From positions 3,045,001 to 3,109,000 of the forward strand of contig NZ_JAVIZM010000001.1 of assembly GCF_031453555.1 (NCBI RefSeq): a stretch of DNA of 64,000 nt. The letters are read 5' to 3'. Below are positions 1 through 8,659 of this stretch, one piece after another (within the stretch, counting starts at the first letter, position 1; every line of letters begins with the position of its first letter). The position numbers and the translations under genes are program-made. The stretch comes from Bacillus sp. SLBN-46. Lineage in GTDB: Bacteria > Bacillota > Bacilli > Bacillales > Cytobacillaceae. The notes under the pieces are model-generated. The model did not search any database and was not told the origin of the DNA. It was given only the letters and a program-made list of their open reading frames with translations.

Positions 1-2436
1 AACTAAACCATTCCCGGCAAATTCGTTTACAAGTCTTCTTAGTGGCCAAACCTGGCGCTTCTTGCCAACCTGATGCTTTAACTCTCTGATATTCCTAGCA
101 TAAATGGTTTGAGCGTTGTCCACTTTTTTGGTTAGGTTATGAATTAAAAACTGTGTTCCAATCTTTCTTTTTTCCTCGATTAAACCTGCAAAAGATTCTC
201 TAATTCTTGAAAATTCATTGGTTGAAATTTTCTGCACCTGTGGATTTCTCTTTTCCGTTTGATCAATCCAATGAACATAGACAGAGTTTTTTAATAAATC
301 AACCCAGTAATCAGATAGAGTTAATTCGTTATTCACTGTTTTCTTTTGAAGAAGGAGAATGACCTTCTTCTCAAGCTCAGAACAGTTGTTCCAAAATACA
401 TCCATTTGCTGAAGTTCTTCAAAATCACGATGAATGTATTCAACCATCTTATCTAGTTCATGTAACGGAATATCCCCTTCTGAAATTCTATTTTTCAGGC
501 CGTTTACAAAAGAATCGTTAAGGAATTTCTTTAGCTTTTCAACTTCTTCCGCCATTTCTTTTGTCACTTTACCCAACTGATGCATGATCACTAAAGACTT
601 CTTAATAGTAAGCCATTCGGATGAACTTGTTCCCTTGAATTTCCCACCCTCAAGCAATTCTTCTATGATCGTCTTCCCAGAGACAGAAGTCCACCACCAA
701 AGTCTTAGGCCTTGTAAAGTTCTTTTTGTCCCATCTTCTAGGTCAGGGTAAATTTTATCCAACTTACTTTCGATCAGCCAAGTATATCCTGGTGTAATTT
801 TTTCATGGTCAAGTGAGTCAATATATTCAACCGCTCGTTTCGCTTTATCAATCACATCATTGAGAACTTCGATGGCCTCGAGCTTTTCTTTCATAGTAAA
901 ATTAGCAAAGGTTTTACGTTCTTTTAATGGAAAATCCTCATCACCAAAGCGATCAAACCATTCCGCATATGTGTAAGCTTTTTCAGAAATATCATCTAAA
1001 ACATCTTTATTTAACGCAGGTAAAACCTCATGCAAGTCAATAATTTGTGTGCTTTCTTCAACTGGTTTAGCCAATCCATATAAATCATATAATCGTAAAC
1101 CAAAGTCTTGATAGCTATACAAAGCACTCGCTATACTGTTCAATAACTCCTCTTGGGAGGATAACTTTTTAGATGTTGATGATAATTGATTGATGGCATT
1201 CTCAAAAGACACCTGATTTTGCTCGAGAACAGCGCCAACTTTTGCATAAAGCTTTTTCCTGTCATTCTTTTCATCATGGACAAGCGCCACGTGATTACTT
1301 AACCCTAATCCATCCAGACGTTGGTAAACGACATCAAGTGCTGCACGCTTTTGACACACAACCAGTACTTTCTTTTGTTGTTGGAGAGCATCAGTAATAA
1401 GATTTACAATGACTTGAGATTTACCAGTTCCAGGAGGTCCATGAACAACGAGCCCTTTTTTATAACGTGCTTCTTTTATAATTTCTTCTTGAGACCCATC
1501 CGCTTGTAATAGATTTAATATTTCCGGATCATTAGAATGTTTACCCAGTCCGGTTTCTAGTAGCTCTCCATCACTCTCAATTTCATTATCTTGTGGCTCA
1601 ATGAGTTCTCCAGCTAACGATAAATCACTTTCTTCTGAAAGAATTATGAGCTCCTCATAATCCTTTACCAGTGAAGATCCACCTTGTGGAAAGTTTCCGA
1701 TAACAGCATTTTCCAACAAAGTTAATCCTGCAACACCTGGAATTTCTTCTTTTTTATATTCCTTCAGTTTGATAATCCCCTGAGGTGTAAATGAAACATT
1801 CATTTCATGACTCTTTAAAAATGTTACCCATTCTTCGTAATTGTAATTTGTTGAGATTTCGGCTGCTTGTTCAAAGAAATCTTCTGTAAAAGTTAGGTTG
1901 TTTAATTTTTTGAATGCTAAAAACAACGTACGATTAATCTGAGAACCGCCCTCATCTATTTTTAAAACCCACTTTTGTGCATTCACATTGTTTTTTTCAA
2001 GCCTTAGCGGATATAGAAATAAAGGAGCTTGAAAAAAAGTCCCGTCTGATAAGGTTCCTGATAAAAAAGGGAATCCTAAATAGAAATCATGTATTCCTGT
2101 CTCGTCTTCAATTCCTTTAATATTTCTAAACAAATCCGTTAATTTCCGTGAAAGATTCATTGAGACTTCATTGTTGATCGTTGGCTTCAATAAGATAATT
2201 TCATTTTTGGATTGATTAATGATCTGTTCAACGATTGATACACTTAGTTTCTCTTTAGACAACTTGTTTAAGTTGTCCAGTTCTGTTAAATCAAAACTCC
2301 ACTTATTATAAAGCTTCAATAATCGAATCGAGCGATTCCGCCGACTAATATCATTGAGCTTATCCCTCATATGTATTAACTTGTCTTTCAATTGTAGGAC
2401 CTCTTTTCGCTTGGAAATATCCAATAATAACCACAT
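1..2436 (-). CDS. DUF4011-type superfamily 1 DNA/RNA helicase (3' end outside window)
   Basis: An open frame of 812 codons runs from an ATG at 2436 to the window edge with no stop, so the C-terminal part is missing. The N-terminus has the RDKLNDISRRNRSIRL signature of DUF4011 helicases (about residues 24-39). A Walker A motif GPPGTGKSQ lies near residue 335, inside the AAA_11/UvrD-type fold, followed by a long helical insertion. Helicase motifs further on are not visible because the gene is cut. Large proteins of this class are common in bacterial defence loci, where they are thought to remodel or degrade foreign DNA. The start is uncertain: an AAGGA lies 19 bases upstream, too far for a good site, and Met23 is an alternative. 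It is separated by about 250 bases from the next operon. Confidence 0.75.
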   Translation of the reverse strand, partial: MWLLLDISKRKEVLQLKDKLIHMRDKLNDISRRNRSIRLLKLYNKWSFDLTELDNLNKLSKEKLSVSIVEQIINQSKNEIILLKPTINNEVSMNLSRKLTDLFRNIKGIEDETGIHDFYLGFPFLSGTLSDGTFFQAPLFLYPLRLEKNNVNAQKWVLKIDEGGSQINRTLFLAFKKLNNLTFTEDFFEQAAEISTNYNYEEWVTFLKSHEMNVSFTPQGIIKLKEYKKEEIPGVAGLTLLENAVIGNFPQGGSSLVKDYEELIILSEESDLSLAGELIEPQDNEIESDGELLETGLGKHSNDPEILNLLQADGSQEEIIKEARYKKGLVVHGPPGTGKSQVIVNLITDALQQQKKVLVVCQKRAALDVVYQRLDGLGLSNHVALVHDEKNDRKKLYAKVGAVLEQNQVSFENAINQLSSTSKKLSSQEELLNSIASALYSYQDFGLRLYDLYGLAKPVEESTQIIDLHEVLPALNKDVLDDISEKAYTYAEWFDRFGDEDFPLKERKTFANFTMKEKLEAIEVLNDVIDKAKRAVEYIDSLDHEKITPGYTWLIESKLDKIYPDLEDGTKRTLQGLRLWWWTSVSGKTIIEELLEGGKFKGTSSSEWLTIKKSLVIMHQLGKVTKEMAEEVEKLKKFLNDSFVNGLKNRISEGDIPLHELDKMVEYIHRDFEELQQMDVFWNNCSELEKKVILLLQKKTVNNELTLSDYWVDLLKNSVYVHWIDQTEKRNPQVQKISTNEFSRIRESFAGLIEEKRKIGTQFLIHNLTKKVDNAQTIYARNIRELKHQVGKKRQVWPLRRLVNEFAGNGLV

Positions 2437-2579
2437 TCATTATATATTTAAATTATCCTTGTTATTCCTGTATTAAACTGTAAATTCATATACTATTCTA
2501 CAAGATTTGACAAAATGAGCCAATAGAGTTGGAAGGATAACTTTCTAAAAGTTTCTGTTATCATATGTAATTTACTTCA

Positions 2580-2620
2580 TAAAAATAATCCCCAGACAAT
2601 ATAATATCCGGGGATTAGCG
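2580..2620 (-). terminator. Rho-independent terminator of the 4374-2684 operon
   Basis: Seven-base stem AATCCCC (2587-2593) with GGGGATT (2610-2616). Read on the minus strand the stem is followed by ATTTTTAT. It lies about 65 bases after the stop of the 178-codon gene. Confidence 0.65.
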
Positions 2621-2683
2621 TTATATCTATCTTCCATACTTGCTCTGATTTTTGTTACCTTTATTATTTATAGCCTAATAACA

Positions 2684-3220
2684 TTAATAGTATTCAGCTC
2701 TGTACTCCTCCTCCTCTTCTTTAGTAAGCAATCTCGTAGCTTTTCCTACATCACCTTCCTGAAGTTCCCAAATTTTATTATGATCGGAAACAGCCTGACT
2801 AAAATCACCCATTTGCCATCTTGTTAAGATGCTAATGTAGAGGTCACTGTTTGAAAGTCCATCCTGATTTTGCTTAAGTACCGCTAGTAATCTCTCAATT
2901 CTCTGTTGAGTTGGCTCTAAATGCCCTCGTTTCTCCGGAGCATATACTTTAGCATGACTCATTGAATGGATAGCATTTTGAACATAATCCTCAGTCATAT
3001 CTAATGGAAATTCCTCGACTTCTTGCGATTCACTTACATAATCCTCACCAATATCTTCTTCACCACTGGTTGCCAATGTTTTAATGACATCACTTTCTTC
3101 AACTTTGTCAACAGACTCTTTAGTGTCCTTTGATTCTATTAAACTAGTAAATACATTGTATCCAAAACCCAACAATATAACGGCAATAAGGATAATGATC
3201 GCTCTTTTAGTTATCCCCAT
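2684..3220 (-). CDS. DUF6241-like membrane-anchored protein
   Basis: 178 residues. Residues 5-27 form one hydrophobic helix after a basic start (MGITKR), which fits an N-in single-pass anchor with the rest outside. An acidic low-complexity linker (about 30-75) leads to a compact C-terminal domain with a V-Q-N-A-I-H-S-M-S-H-A-K-V segment, then R-W-Q-M-G-D-F-S-Q-A-V-S-D-H-N, which I recognise as the pattern of the Bacillus DUF6241 family. The function of that family is unknown. The start overlaps the end of the upstream 67-codon ORF by 14 bases, so the two are probably co-translated. It is the last gene of a three-gene operon that begins with a UDG-like protein. Confidence 0.7.
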   Translation of the reverse strand: MGITKRAIIILIAVILLGFGYNVFTSLIESKDTKESVDKVEESDVIKTLATSGEEDIGEDYVSESQEVEEFPLDMTEDYVQNAIHSMSHAKVYAPEKRGHLEPTQQRIERLLAVLKQNQDGLSNSDLYISILTRWQMGDFSQAVSDHNKIWELQEGDVGKATRLLTKEEEEEYRAEYY

Positions 3221-3410
3221 GATATCCCTCGATATAGGTTTGACCTGATAATTCCACCAAATCTTTTCTTAACTTTGGTGTATCTACCATCACGAATACT
3301 TGGTATTTTGGATTGTTCTTGTTCCTCATGCTATGGTGAAAATCATTACCAAGTTTCACTAACTCAACAAATAATGATTTCTTATAAATATTTTTCAGCC
3401 TCTTTTCCAT
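3207..3410 (-). CDS. Small basic protein of unknown function
   Basis: 67 residues, rich in lysine and asparagine, no membrane segment and no motif I recognise. It sits 22 bases after the UDG-like gene and overlaps the DUF6241-like gene by 14 bases, in the same direction. The tight operon packing is the main reason to believe it. GAAGG and GGAAGGA lie just before the ATG. The overlapping opposite-strand frame looks like a shadow. Confidence 0.5.
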   Translation of the reverse strand: MEKRLKNIYKKSLFVELVKLGNDFHHSMRNKNNPKYQVFVMVDTPKLRKDLVELSGQTYIEGYHGDN

Positions 3411-3432
3411 GTCCTTCCACTCGCCTTCTTCG

Positions 3433-4374
3433 TTATCTTAAGAGATGTTCAATAACTAATGCGATTTTGTGATCGTATGGTTCAATCTCGTCAGCTAGAC
3501 GTGACAACCGTTTTTCATAATAGGAATCTCTTTCCTTTAGATCATTCCCTCTCTTTAATTCCTCCCCAATTATTTTTAGATGCTTAATTAATTCAGACAT
3601 CTGATCTTGGGAAGGTCTTAATTGATTGATAGTTTCCTGAAATGGTCCACTTTTTGCAGTTGTTATTAACTGCTCCTTAAAAGTATCTTTATTAATTTCA
3701 TATTGCTCTTTACGGTGACCATTAGCACCAGATGGATGTGGAAAATTAAAAAGAATTGTCTTATTAACTATTTTCCTCTCGTCAACAAGAAATTTAAGTA
3801 CATCAGAGACTACTTTGCCAGTAGGGATAATAACCGCATTTTTCATTTGATTTAGTTCTGGTACTAATAACTCATCGATCATTTTCAAGAATATATCTTG
3901 ACTGAAGATCTTGGGGTTACTGCCGCTATAATTTTCACCCTCAATAAACACGGGGTATCTTAGAACTGATGATGTATGTAATAAAGAATGCTTTTCATTA
4001 AAAAGCTGTTCACAGCTATTAATTTGTAGAAAATGATGTAGCCCGATCCCATCTAGCATATCAATGAGGTTTTTTCTCATAGTAGTTCCGCCAAAGCTTG
4101 CATTATTCTTAGCGTTAGAAATTAATTGTTCATGCGTTTCTTCATCAATGTGATGACGGACGTAATTAAATGCTAGCTCCATTTGTGTCCAACCGGGAGT
4201 AATCCCTAAAATAATGACTTTCGCCTCTTTGTTTATGTATTCAAAAGGAGCCCAGTAAACTTCTACTTTTCCATCCCTAGCATATAGAAACTCATCAGTT
4301 AGCAAATCCTCTTTTTCGTATAATCCTTTTAAAGGCAATTTTCGTAAACTATTCTCAAAATTTTTAAAATACAT
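3433..4374 (-). CDS. Uracil-DNA-glycosylase-fold protein
   Basis: 313 residues. Residues about 52-63 read VIILGITPGWTQ, matching UDG superfamily motif 1 (G-x-x-P-G). A late NFPHPSGANGH (about 217-227) matches the H-P-S-G motif that contacts the minor groove. Between them lies a helical region without a clear second motif. The C-terminal 70 residues are charged and probably coiled. Members of this fold excise uracil or other damaged bases, but distant ones have unproven activity, so substrate and catalysis are inference. It heads a minus-strand operon and is transcribed divergently from the XRE-ImmA regulator at 4550, which probably controls it. Confidence 0.65.
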   Translation of the reverse strand: MYFKNFENSLRKLPLKGLYEKEDLLTDEFLYARDGKVEVYWAPFEYINKEAKVIILGITPGWTQMELAFNYVRHHIDEETHEQLISNAKNNASFGGTTMRKNLIDMLDGIGLHHFLQINSCEQLFNEKHSLLHTSSVLRYPVFIEGENYSGSNPKIFSQDIFLKMIDELLVPELNQMKNAVIIPTGKVVSDVLKFLVDERKIVNKTILFNFPHPSGANGHRKEQYEINKDTFKEQLITTAKSGPFQETINQLRPSQDQMSELIKHLKIIGEELKRGNDLKERDSYYEKRLSRLADEIEPYDHKIALVIEHLLR

Positions 4375-4483
4375 GACTATTCCTCCTTGATAGGTAAGTG
4401 GTAAATAGTAAATTAGTAGGATATTAACCCAAGCAAACTCACAAATAACATCTTGTGAACTTTAATATAACTAATGTTAACGG

Positions 4484-4548
4484 TGTTGTCAATAAAATTT
4501 CCTGTGTGTTATTATTAACTTAACAAATAGTAAGGAAGGGTTTGTAGA
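4484..4548 (+). promoter_or_regulatory. Promoter and ribosome binding site of the XRE-ImmA gene
   Basis: TTGTCA at 4486-4491, an 18-base spacer and TATTAT at 4510-4515 form a sigma-A-like promoter. TAAGGAAGGG at 4531-4540 is the ribosome binding site, 9-10 bases before the ATG. GTTAAC-like half-sites occur on both sides of the -35 and could be an autoregulatory operator, but I do not see a clean palindrome. Confidence 0.55.
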
Positions 4549-4549
4549 A

Positions 4550-5692
4550 ATGCCCAAATCCATTAATGAACGCATTAAAAATAGAAGAAAAGAATTAAAT
4601 ATGTCTCAAGCTGAACTGGCAAATCAAGTTGGCCTTAAACCCCCGGCAATAAGTCAATATGAATCTGGAGCGCGGAGGCCATCCTTTGAAGCTTTGAGGA
4701 AATTATCTTTTGCCTTGAAGGTATCTACTGAATACTTAGTTTCTGGAATTACTAAAGAACAAACTCAAGAACCACTTGACCATTCAGACAGGGTAATCCT
4801 TCGAATTATTAATTCATTGAAGGAACAAGATAAGGAAAAATTGGTTGAGTATGCTACTTTTTTAGCAACTGGTAGAAAAGTGAAAATTGATACTCTCTTC
4901 GAAACTGCTTCAGAATATGCAAATTTTTATCTTGAAGAAAAAATAGATAAAACCTTACCAATCGATATATACGGCTTTGCAAAAGAATTAGGTATTAAGG
5001 TGTTTGAAGATCATTTAGAAGAGGGTGAAGGAATTCTTATTCAAGTAGATCATCCCATCATTATATTGGATCGAAAAATGACAATTGAGACGAGAAGAAA
5101 ATTCACTTTAGCAGCGTTAATTGGTCATTATGTTCTCCCCTGGCATTTAAAATCAAGCTATATCTCTAGAAAATACGAAATAGATAAGGACAAGCAAAAG
5201 AATTCAAGCAATCTGTTATTTGGTCACTCCACCCTTTTAACAGAAGAAGTCGAAGAAATGGAGGCAAATCAATTTGCATTAAACATTTTGATTCCTCCAG
5301 AAGAACTAATAACCGATTTTATTGAAAAAAATGCTACGATTGAATCAATAAAAGAACTTGCAGATAAAAAATATAATGTGTCTCTATTCGTATTGTTAAA
5401 CAGATTAGTCGATTTTGCAGATGAAAAATATGCGGTTGTCCAGTCCAAAGATTCTAAAATAATCAAAAGGTTTTCAGGAAAACGTAGTCTTGTGTCATTT
5501 GAAAGAGTTGACGATAGAAGTAAAGCTGCGAGTTTTTTTACTAACCCAAGCATGAAGGAAGAGATTAGAGAAGGTGAAGTGCCAGCTTCTAGCTGGTTCA
5601 GTGACGCCAAAGAAAATGAGATGGTTTATGAACAATCGGTATATAATCCAGAGGTAGGAAGAGTACTGACTCTATTGACCATTGTTGAGTGA
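4550..5692 (+). CDS. XRE-family regulator fused to an ImmA/IrrE-like domain with degenerate zinc site
   Basis: 380 residues. Residues 5-65 are a classic HTH_3 domain (LNMSQAELANQVGLKPPAIS). Residues about 135-270 resemble the ImmA/IrrE (DUF955) metallopeptidase that cleaves phage-type repressors. The usual H-E-L-G-H is here A189-L-I-G-H193, so the first zinc-binding His and the catalytic Glu are gone, while the later E-A-N-Q-F-A helix is kept. The protein is therefore probably not a peptidase; the domain may sense a ligand or hold a dimer. It faces away from the UDG-like operon, the usual layout for a repressor and its target. A terminator follows at 5733. Confidence 0.8.
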   Translation: MPKSINERIKNRRKELNMSQAELANQVGLKPPAISQYESGARRPSFEALRKLSFALKVSTEYLVSGITKEQTQEPLDHSDRVILRIINSLKEQDKEKLVEYATFLATGRKVKIDTLFETASEYANFYLEEKIDKTLPIDIYGFAKELGIKVFEDHLEEGEGILIQVDHPIIILDRKMTIETRRKFTLAALIGHYVLPWHLKSSYISRKYEIDKDKQKNSSNLLFGHSTLLTEEVEEMEANQFALNILIPPEELITDFIEKNATIESIKELADKKYNVSLFVLLNRLVDFADEKYAVVQSKDSKIIKRFSGKRSLVSFERVDDRSKAASFFTNPSMKEEIREGEVPASSWFSDAKENEMVYEQSVYNPEVGRVLTLLTIVE

Positions 5693-5732
5693 ACTACTTT
5701 AGTATTTAATAAAAAATTGAAAATATTTTTTT

Positions 5733-5780
5733 AACAAGTTCCCCCATATTTAAAATTTCTGGAGGAACTTGTTTTTTTAT
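5733..5780 (+). terminator. Terminator after the XRE-ImmA gene
   Basis: Ten-base perfect stem AACAAGTTCC (5733-5742) with GGAACTTGTT (5764-5773), followed by a run of T. Confidence 0.85.
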
Positions 5781-5884
5781 TTTTTATTCATCTAGTAAAA
5801 TATTGTTTTGCACTTTATGAAGGAGTTAAGTTGTTTTGCATAGAATTTATTACAAAACCGAATTGGAAGGGAATTACAGTGGGC

Positions 5885-6248
5885 ATGCAGTGGAAAGTAA
5901 AAGAACAAAGTCATTTATTAATAGCAATTCCTTCTTACAGGCAAAAAAATTGAAGGTAAATCATTAAAGGAACAAAAAAAGCTAACCTTAGAATTAGCTG
6001 AAGAGATATTTGACCAAGTTCCTGACGTTCAGGGTCGAACAGTTAACGCAATAAATGAACGACTACCTTATTTAGAAAACCTCTTAGCAGGAGTTTTTGA
6101 ACCACATCATTATGCAATCAAGGACCGTTTACATTATTCTACACTTCCTAGAGAAAATGGAAACAAGGAACCAAACATTTACAACCAACGTCATAAATAC
6201 AATGGTGCAATGCCAGAGTATCTTCAAAATAAAGGTAATGAGAGCTAA
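5885..6248 (+). pseudogene. Frameshifted gene for an about 120-residue protein of unknown function
   Basis: A good ribosome binding site (GGAAGGG near 5868) precedes ATG 5885, which opens a frame reading MQWKVKEQSHLLIAIPSY and stopping after about 22 codons at 5951. A second frame, offset by one base, then stays open from about 5937 to TAA 6246-6248 and reads like real protein (KSLKEQKKLTLELAEEIF, DQVPDVQGRTVNAINERLPY). The two join naturally near the A-run at 5943-5949, so a single-base change has split one gene. I do not recognise the family. It could be a recent mutation or a sequencing error in the homopolymer. Confidence 0.6.
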
Positions 6249-6263
6249 GGATGGTCGATTTTT

Positions 6264-6500
6264 ATGACAATAAAACTATTCGCTGAAATCTTAAAATATC
6301 CTTTTGTAATTATCTTTGATACAGATAATGGTAATAAACTACATAGGACAGATTGTTCATTTGTCACAAAGGAAAACTATGATTTAAAGGTGATTATTAA
6401 TCAGGAAAAAAACGGGTATTATCAACCGTTGAATTCTTTAGACATTATCAATAAAAGTTCTATTAATATATGCAAAGTGTGTAAACCATATAAACCATGA
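6264..6500 (+). CDS. Small protein with H-x3-C...C-x2-C zinc-binding pattern
   Basis: 78 residues. H31-R-T-D-C35 and I-C-K-V-C-K-P near the end form a likely zinc site like the H-R-x-x-C ... C-x-x-C tail found on several nucleases and Ada-type domains. No catalytic motif is seen, so it is a zinc-binding adaptor or a fragment rather than a known enzyme. It begins 15 bases after the stop of the frameshifted gene and is followed by a strong terminator, so the two formed one unit. Confidence 0.6.
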   Translation: MTIKLFAEILKYPFVIIFDTDNGNKLHRTDCSFVTKENYDLKVIINQEKNGYYQPLNSLDIINKSSINICKVCKPYKP

Positions 6501-6511
6501 TTACTTCATCA

Positions 6512-6562
6512 AAGAAGGTAGAAACAAAATTAAAAAATCTTTCTACCTTCTTTTTTATTTTA
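6512..6562 (+). terminator. Terminator of the 5885-6500 unit
   Basis: Thirteen-base perfect stem AAGAAGGTAGAAA (6512-6524) and TTTCTACCTTCTT (6540-6552), then a T-rich tail. Confidence 0.9.
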
Positions 6563-6757
6563 TTCTTAAACGGTTTACAATTACCGAGCTGAACCTCTTT
6601 TAATTCTACAAACACTAATATATGGACATAATTGCAATTGATATCTCTTCCAGCACTTTACCGCAGCGAATTTCTGTATTGACTTCAGTAAAAACAGACT
6701 GATAATATGTAAGATCTAACATGTGGTCACCCACTTAAAATAAAATTATGAAATAAA

Positions 6758-7753
6758 TTACAGGACTATTTTCTTAGGCATCCAGACATCAGTAAACCCA
6801 TTTTCAACTGAATAATGATATAGTTCCTTCAATTTTTTGTTTGTATATACTTTCATATCTTCTCTTACTCTAAGTTCCGGTATTACAATGAAGTTATTAT
6901 TTCGTTCTATGATCGTTTCTAGAAAAAACTTATCAGCCAATTTGTCACTTTTAGATAAATTACAAGAACTGCAAGCTATCACTAAATTCCATAGCTGATC
7001 TGCTTGGACATAACTCCATGGAATAAAATGATCAACATGTAATGTTTCCTTCTTAATTGTTTTTCTGCAATAAAAGCATTTTCCGTTATAAAATGATGAA
7101 AGTACTTGGTAAAACTGATCTAGCGATGACCGTTTTGAGACATTCTCCACCTTTAAAAGCAAATTGGTAGTGTCTCCTTTTTCATTAAATATTTCTAAAA
7201 ATAACGCCAAATGATAATTCGTTAAATAAGTTAATATTCGTTGAAACCGCTGCATAAAGGAATAAAAAGTACTGTTCAACCTTAGCTGTTCTTTACCATT
7301 ATCGAAATCATAAATGGTGCAACCAGTGTCACCGTATATAGCTCCCATTACATTAATCTTACATCTTCTTGTCACTTTGTTAATGACCTCAATTTGTATC
7401 TCATTAGAAAGCTTATCAAAAACAAGTGTATTGGGTATTTGATACTTATTCTGTATATCAAGAAGTATTTTTTGAACCTCGGCCTTTTTATTGGACATAT
7501 TAATTTGATTGAGGTCATGATGGATAACAAGGTTCCAATATATCTTGGCAAAACTGGAGAAAATTGTTGAATAATGTAATTCCAACTTATCATTAACATT
7601 ATAAAGGTTTTCCAAAATTGACTTAATCAGAACAAACTTATATGTAGTAGAATTCTTTGACTTTGAAGAGAAAATGTAATTAAAATGAGCCCATATTTCT
7701 CTGTCTGTTAAATATGTAGCTTTCATTTCTCCAACTTGTAATTTATGACTCAT
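6758..7753 (-). CDS. HNH endonuclease domain protein
   Basis: 331 residues. The C-terminal third holds an HNH domain with zinc cysteines: CFYC near 227-230, then LHVDHFIPWSYV with the catalytic His, an Asn in LWNLV, and ACSSCN as the second Cys pair. The N-terminal 220 residues are helical and unrecognised, probably target recognition. The start is supported by AGGTGAGGGG upstream of ATG 7753. It lies 81 bases downstream of the MazG-like gene at 8161 in the same direction, so the two are likely co-transcribed. HNH proteins cut DNA; whether this one is restriction, homing or phage-derived cannot be told. Confidence 0.8.
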   Translation of the reverse strand: MSHKLQVGEMKATYLTDREIWAHFNYIFSSKSKNSTTYKFVLIKSILENLYNVNDKLELHYSTIFSSFAKIYWNLVIHHDLNQINMSNKKAEVQKILLDIQNKYQIPNTLVFDKLSNEIQIEVINKVTRRCKINVMGAIYGDTGCTIYDFDNGKEQLRLNSTFYSFMQRFQRILTYLTNYHLALFLEIFNEKGDTTNLLLKVENVSKRSSLDQFYQVLSSFYNGKCFYCRKTIKKETLHVDHFIPWSYVQADQLWNLVIACSSCNLSKSDKLADKFFLETIIERNNNFIVIPELRVREDMKVYTNKKLKELYHYSVENGFTDVWMPKKIVL

Positions 7754-7834
7754 TGGCCCCTCACCTGCTAATGCTATTCATTTGTATATATACACTTATT
7801 ATCTATCAGTATTTTTCTACCATTCACTTAAATG

Positions 7835-8161
7835 TTACTCATCTTCAACCTCAATTAAAAAGATTTTTTCTTTGAATGCGCCACGCTTTTCCGCCTTTTT
7901 TCGCCGGATTTCCTCCACCTTATCATAGGACGCACCATGACAGTTAGCTAGGGCATGAATAATCTCAAGTAGATCTGCTATCTCTTCAAGAGCATTTTCA
8001 TCACTTTCGGCATTTACATATTCTTGAAGTTCTTCAAAGCACTTGTTTTTTAGTTCTTTTATGTATTCATCGTTTTCTAGGATTCTTGTTGAATATTGCT
8101 TTCCAGTACTTTCAATTGTATGTGGTATGAGATCACGAACGAGTTTGTTATAAATGGGCAT
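7835..8161 (-). CDS. MazG/phosphoribosyl-ATP-pyrophosphatase-like nucleotide pyrophosphohydrolase
   Basis: 108 residues starting MPIYNKLVRDLIPHTI, the standard opening of the YNKLVRDKIP-type house-cleaning family. Metal-binding acidic residues follow in KCFEELQEY and E-E-I-A-D-L-L-E-I-I. The enzyme should hydrolyse a nucleoside triphosphate to the monophosphate and pyrophosphate. The frame extends five codons upstream to a GTG at 8176, but GGAGGTG (8168-8174) is then inside the gene; it is the ribosome binding site 7 bases before ATG 8161, so I use 8161. It sits directly upstream of an HNH nuclease gene. A second MazG next to an HNH gene occurs at 53846-55061. Confidence 0.8.
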   Translation of the reverse strand: MPIYNKLVRDLIPHTIESTGKQYSTRILENDEYIKELKNKCFEELQEYVNAESDENALEEIADLLEIIHALANCHGASYDKVEEIRRKKAEKRGAFKEKIFLIEVEDE

Positions 8162-8659
8162 ATAATGCACCTCCACTTAGATTATCTACATAATATAACG
8201 ATGTCCCTTGTTTTCTCCTAACCGGCAGTCACTAGCTGTTACGAACTAAATGTAATCTTCATTCTAGTTCCGCACCGGCTTTCTTAGTGATCTAGTTAAT
8301 ATTATCTTTTCAGTCGCGTAAATATCTACGACGATTCTCTTTAAAAACCCACCAAACTCTTCCTGTACCTGGGCCTACAATCTTCCATTAAGAAACATTG
8401 ATCTGGTGAATAAAGCGTTCTTTAATCTTCATTTTATAGCTGTGATTCCTTATTCCTTCCTTGTTTTCATCATGAATGAAAAAATTCATCAATTTGTATT
8501 TATGTACATTTCAACAAGGGTTTATACCATTATATAACAATATTATTTACTATCGATTCCCTAAACCACAAAATTCATGTGTAATTTTTACTATTAGTAG
8601 ATTAACATCCTCTAATATATGGTAAATTAGAAGTATAAAAGGCTTTGGGAGAGTAGAAA
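8162..8659. other. 498-base AT-rich gap between divergent genes
   Basis: It must hold the promoters of the leftward MazG/HNH unit and the rightward 8660 gene. A short minus-strand stretch around 8290-8400 reads like protein (VGPGTGRVWWVFKENRR) but is interrupted by stops, perhaps a decayed gene. GGGAGAG ahead of 8660 is the ribosome binding site. Nothing else is clear. Confidence 0.35.

Noticed and set aside
8290..8400. Small minus-strand gene
   Set aside because: Protein-like words but several stops and no start; noted only as possible decay.
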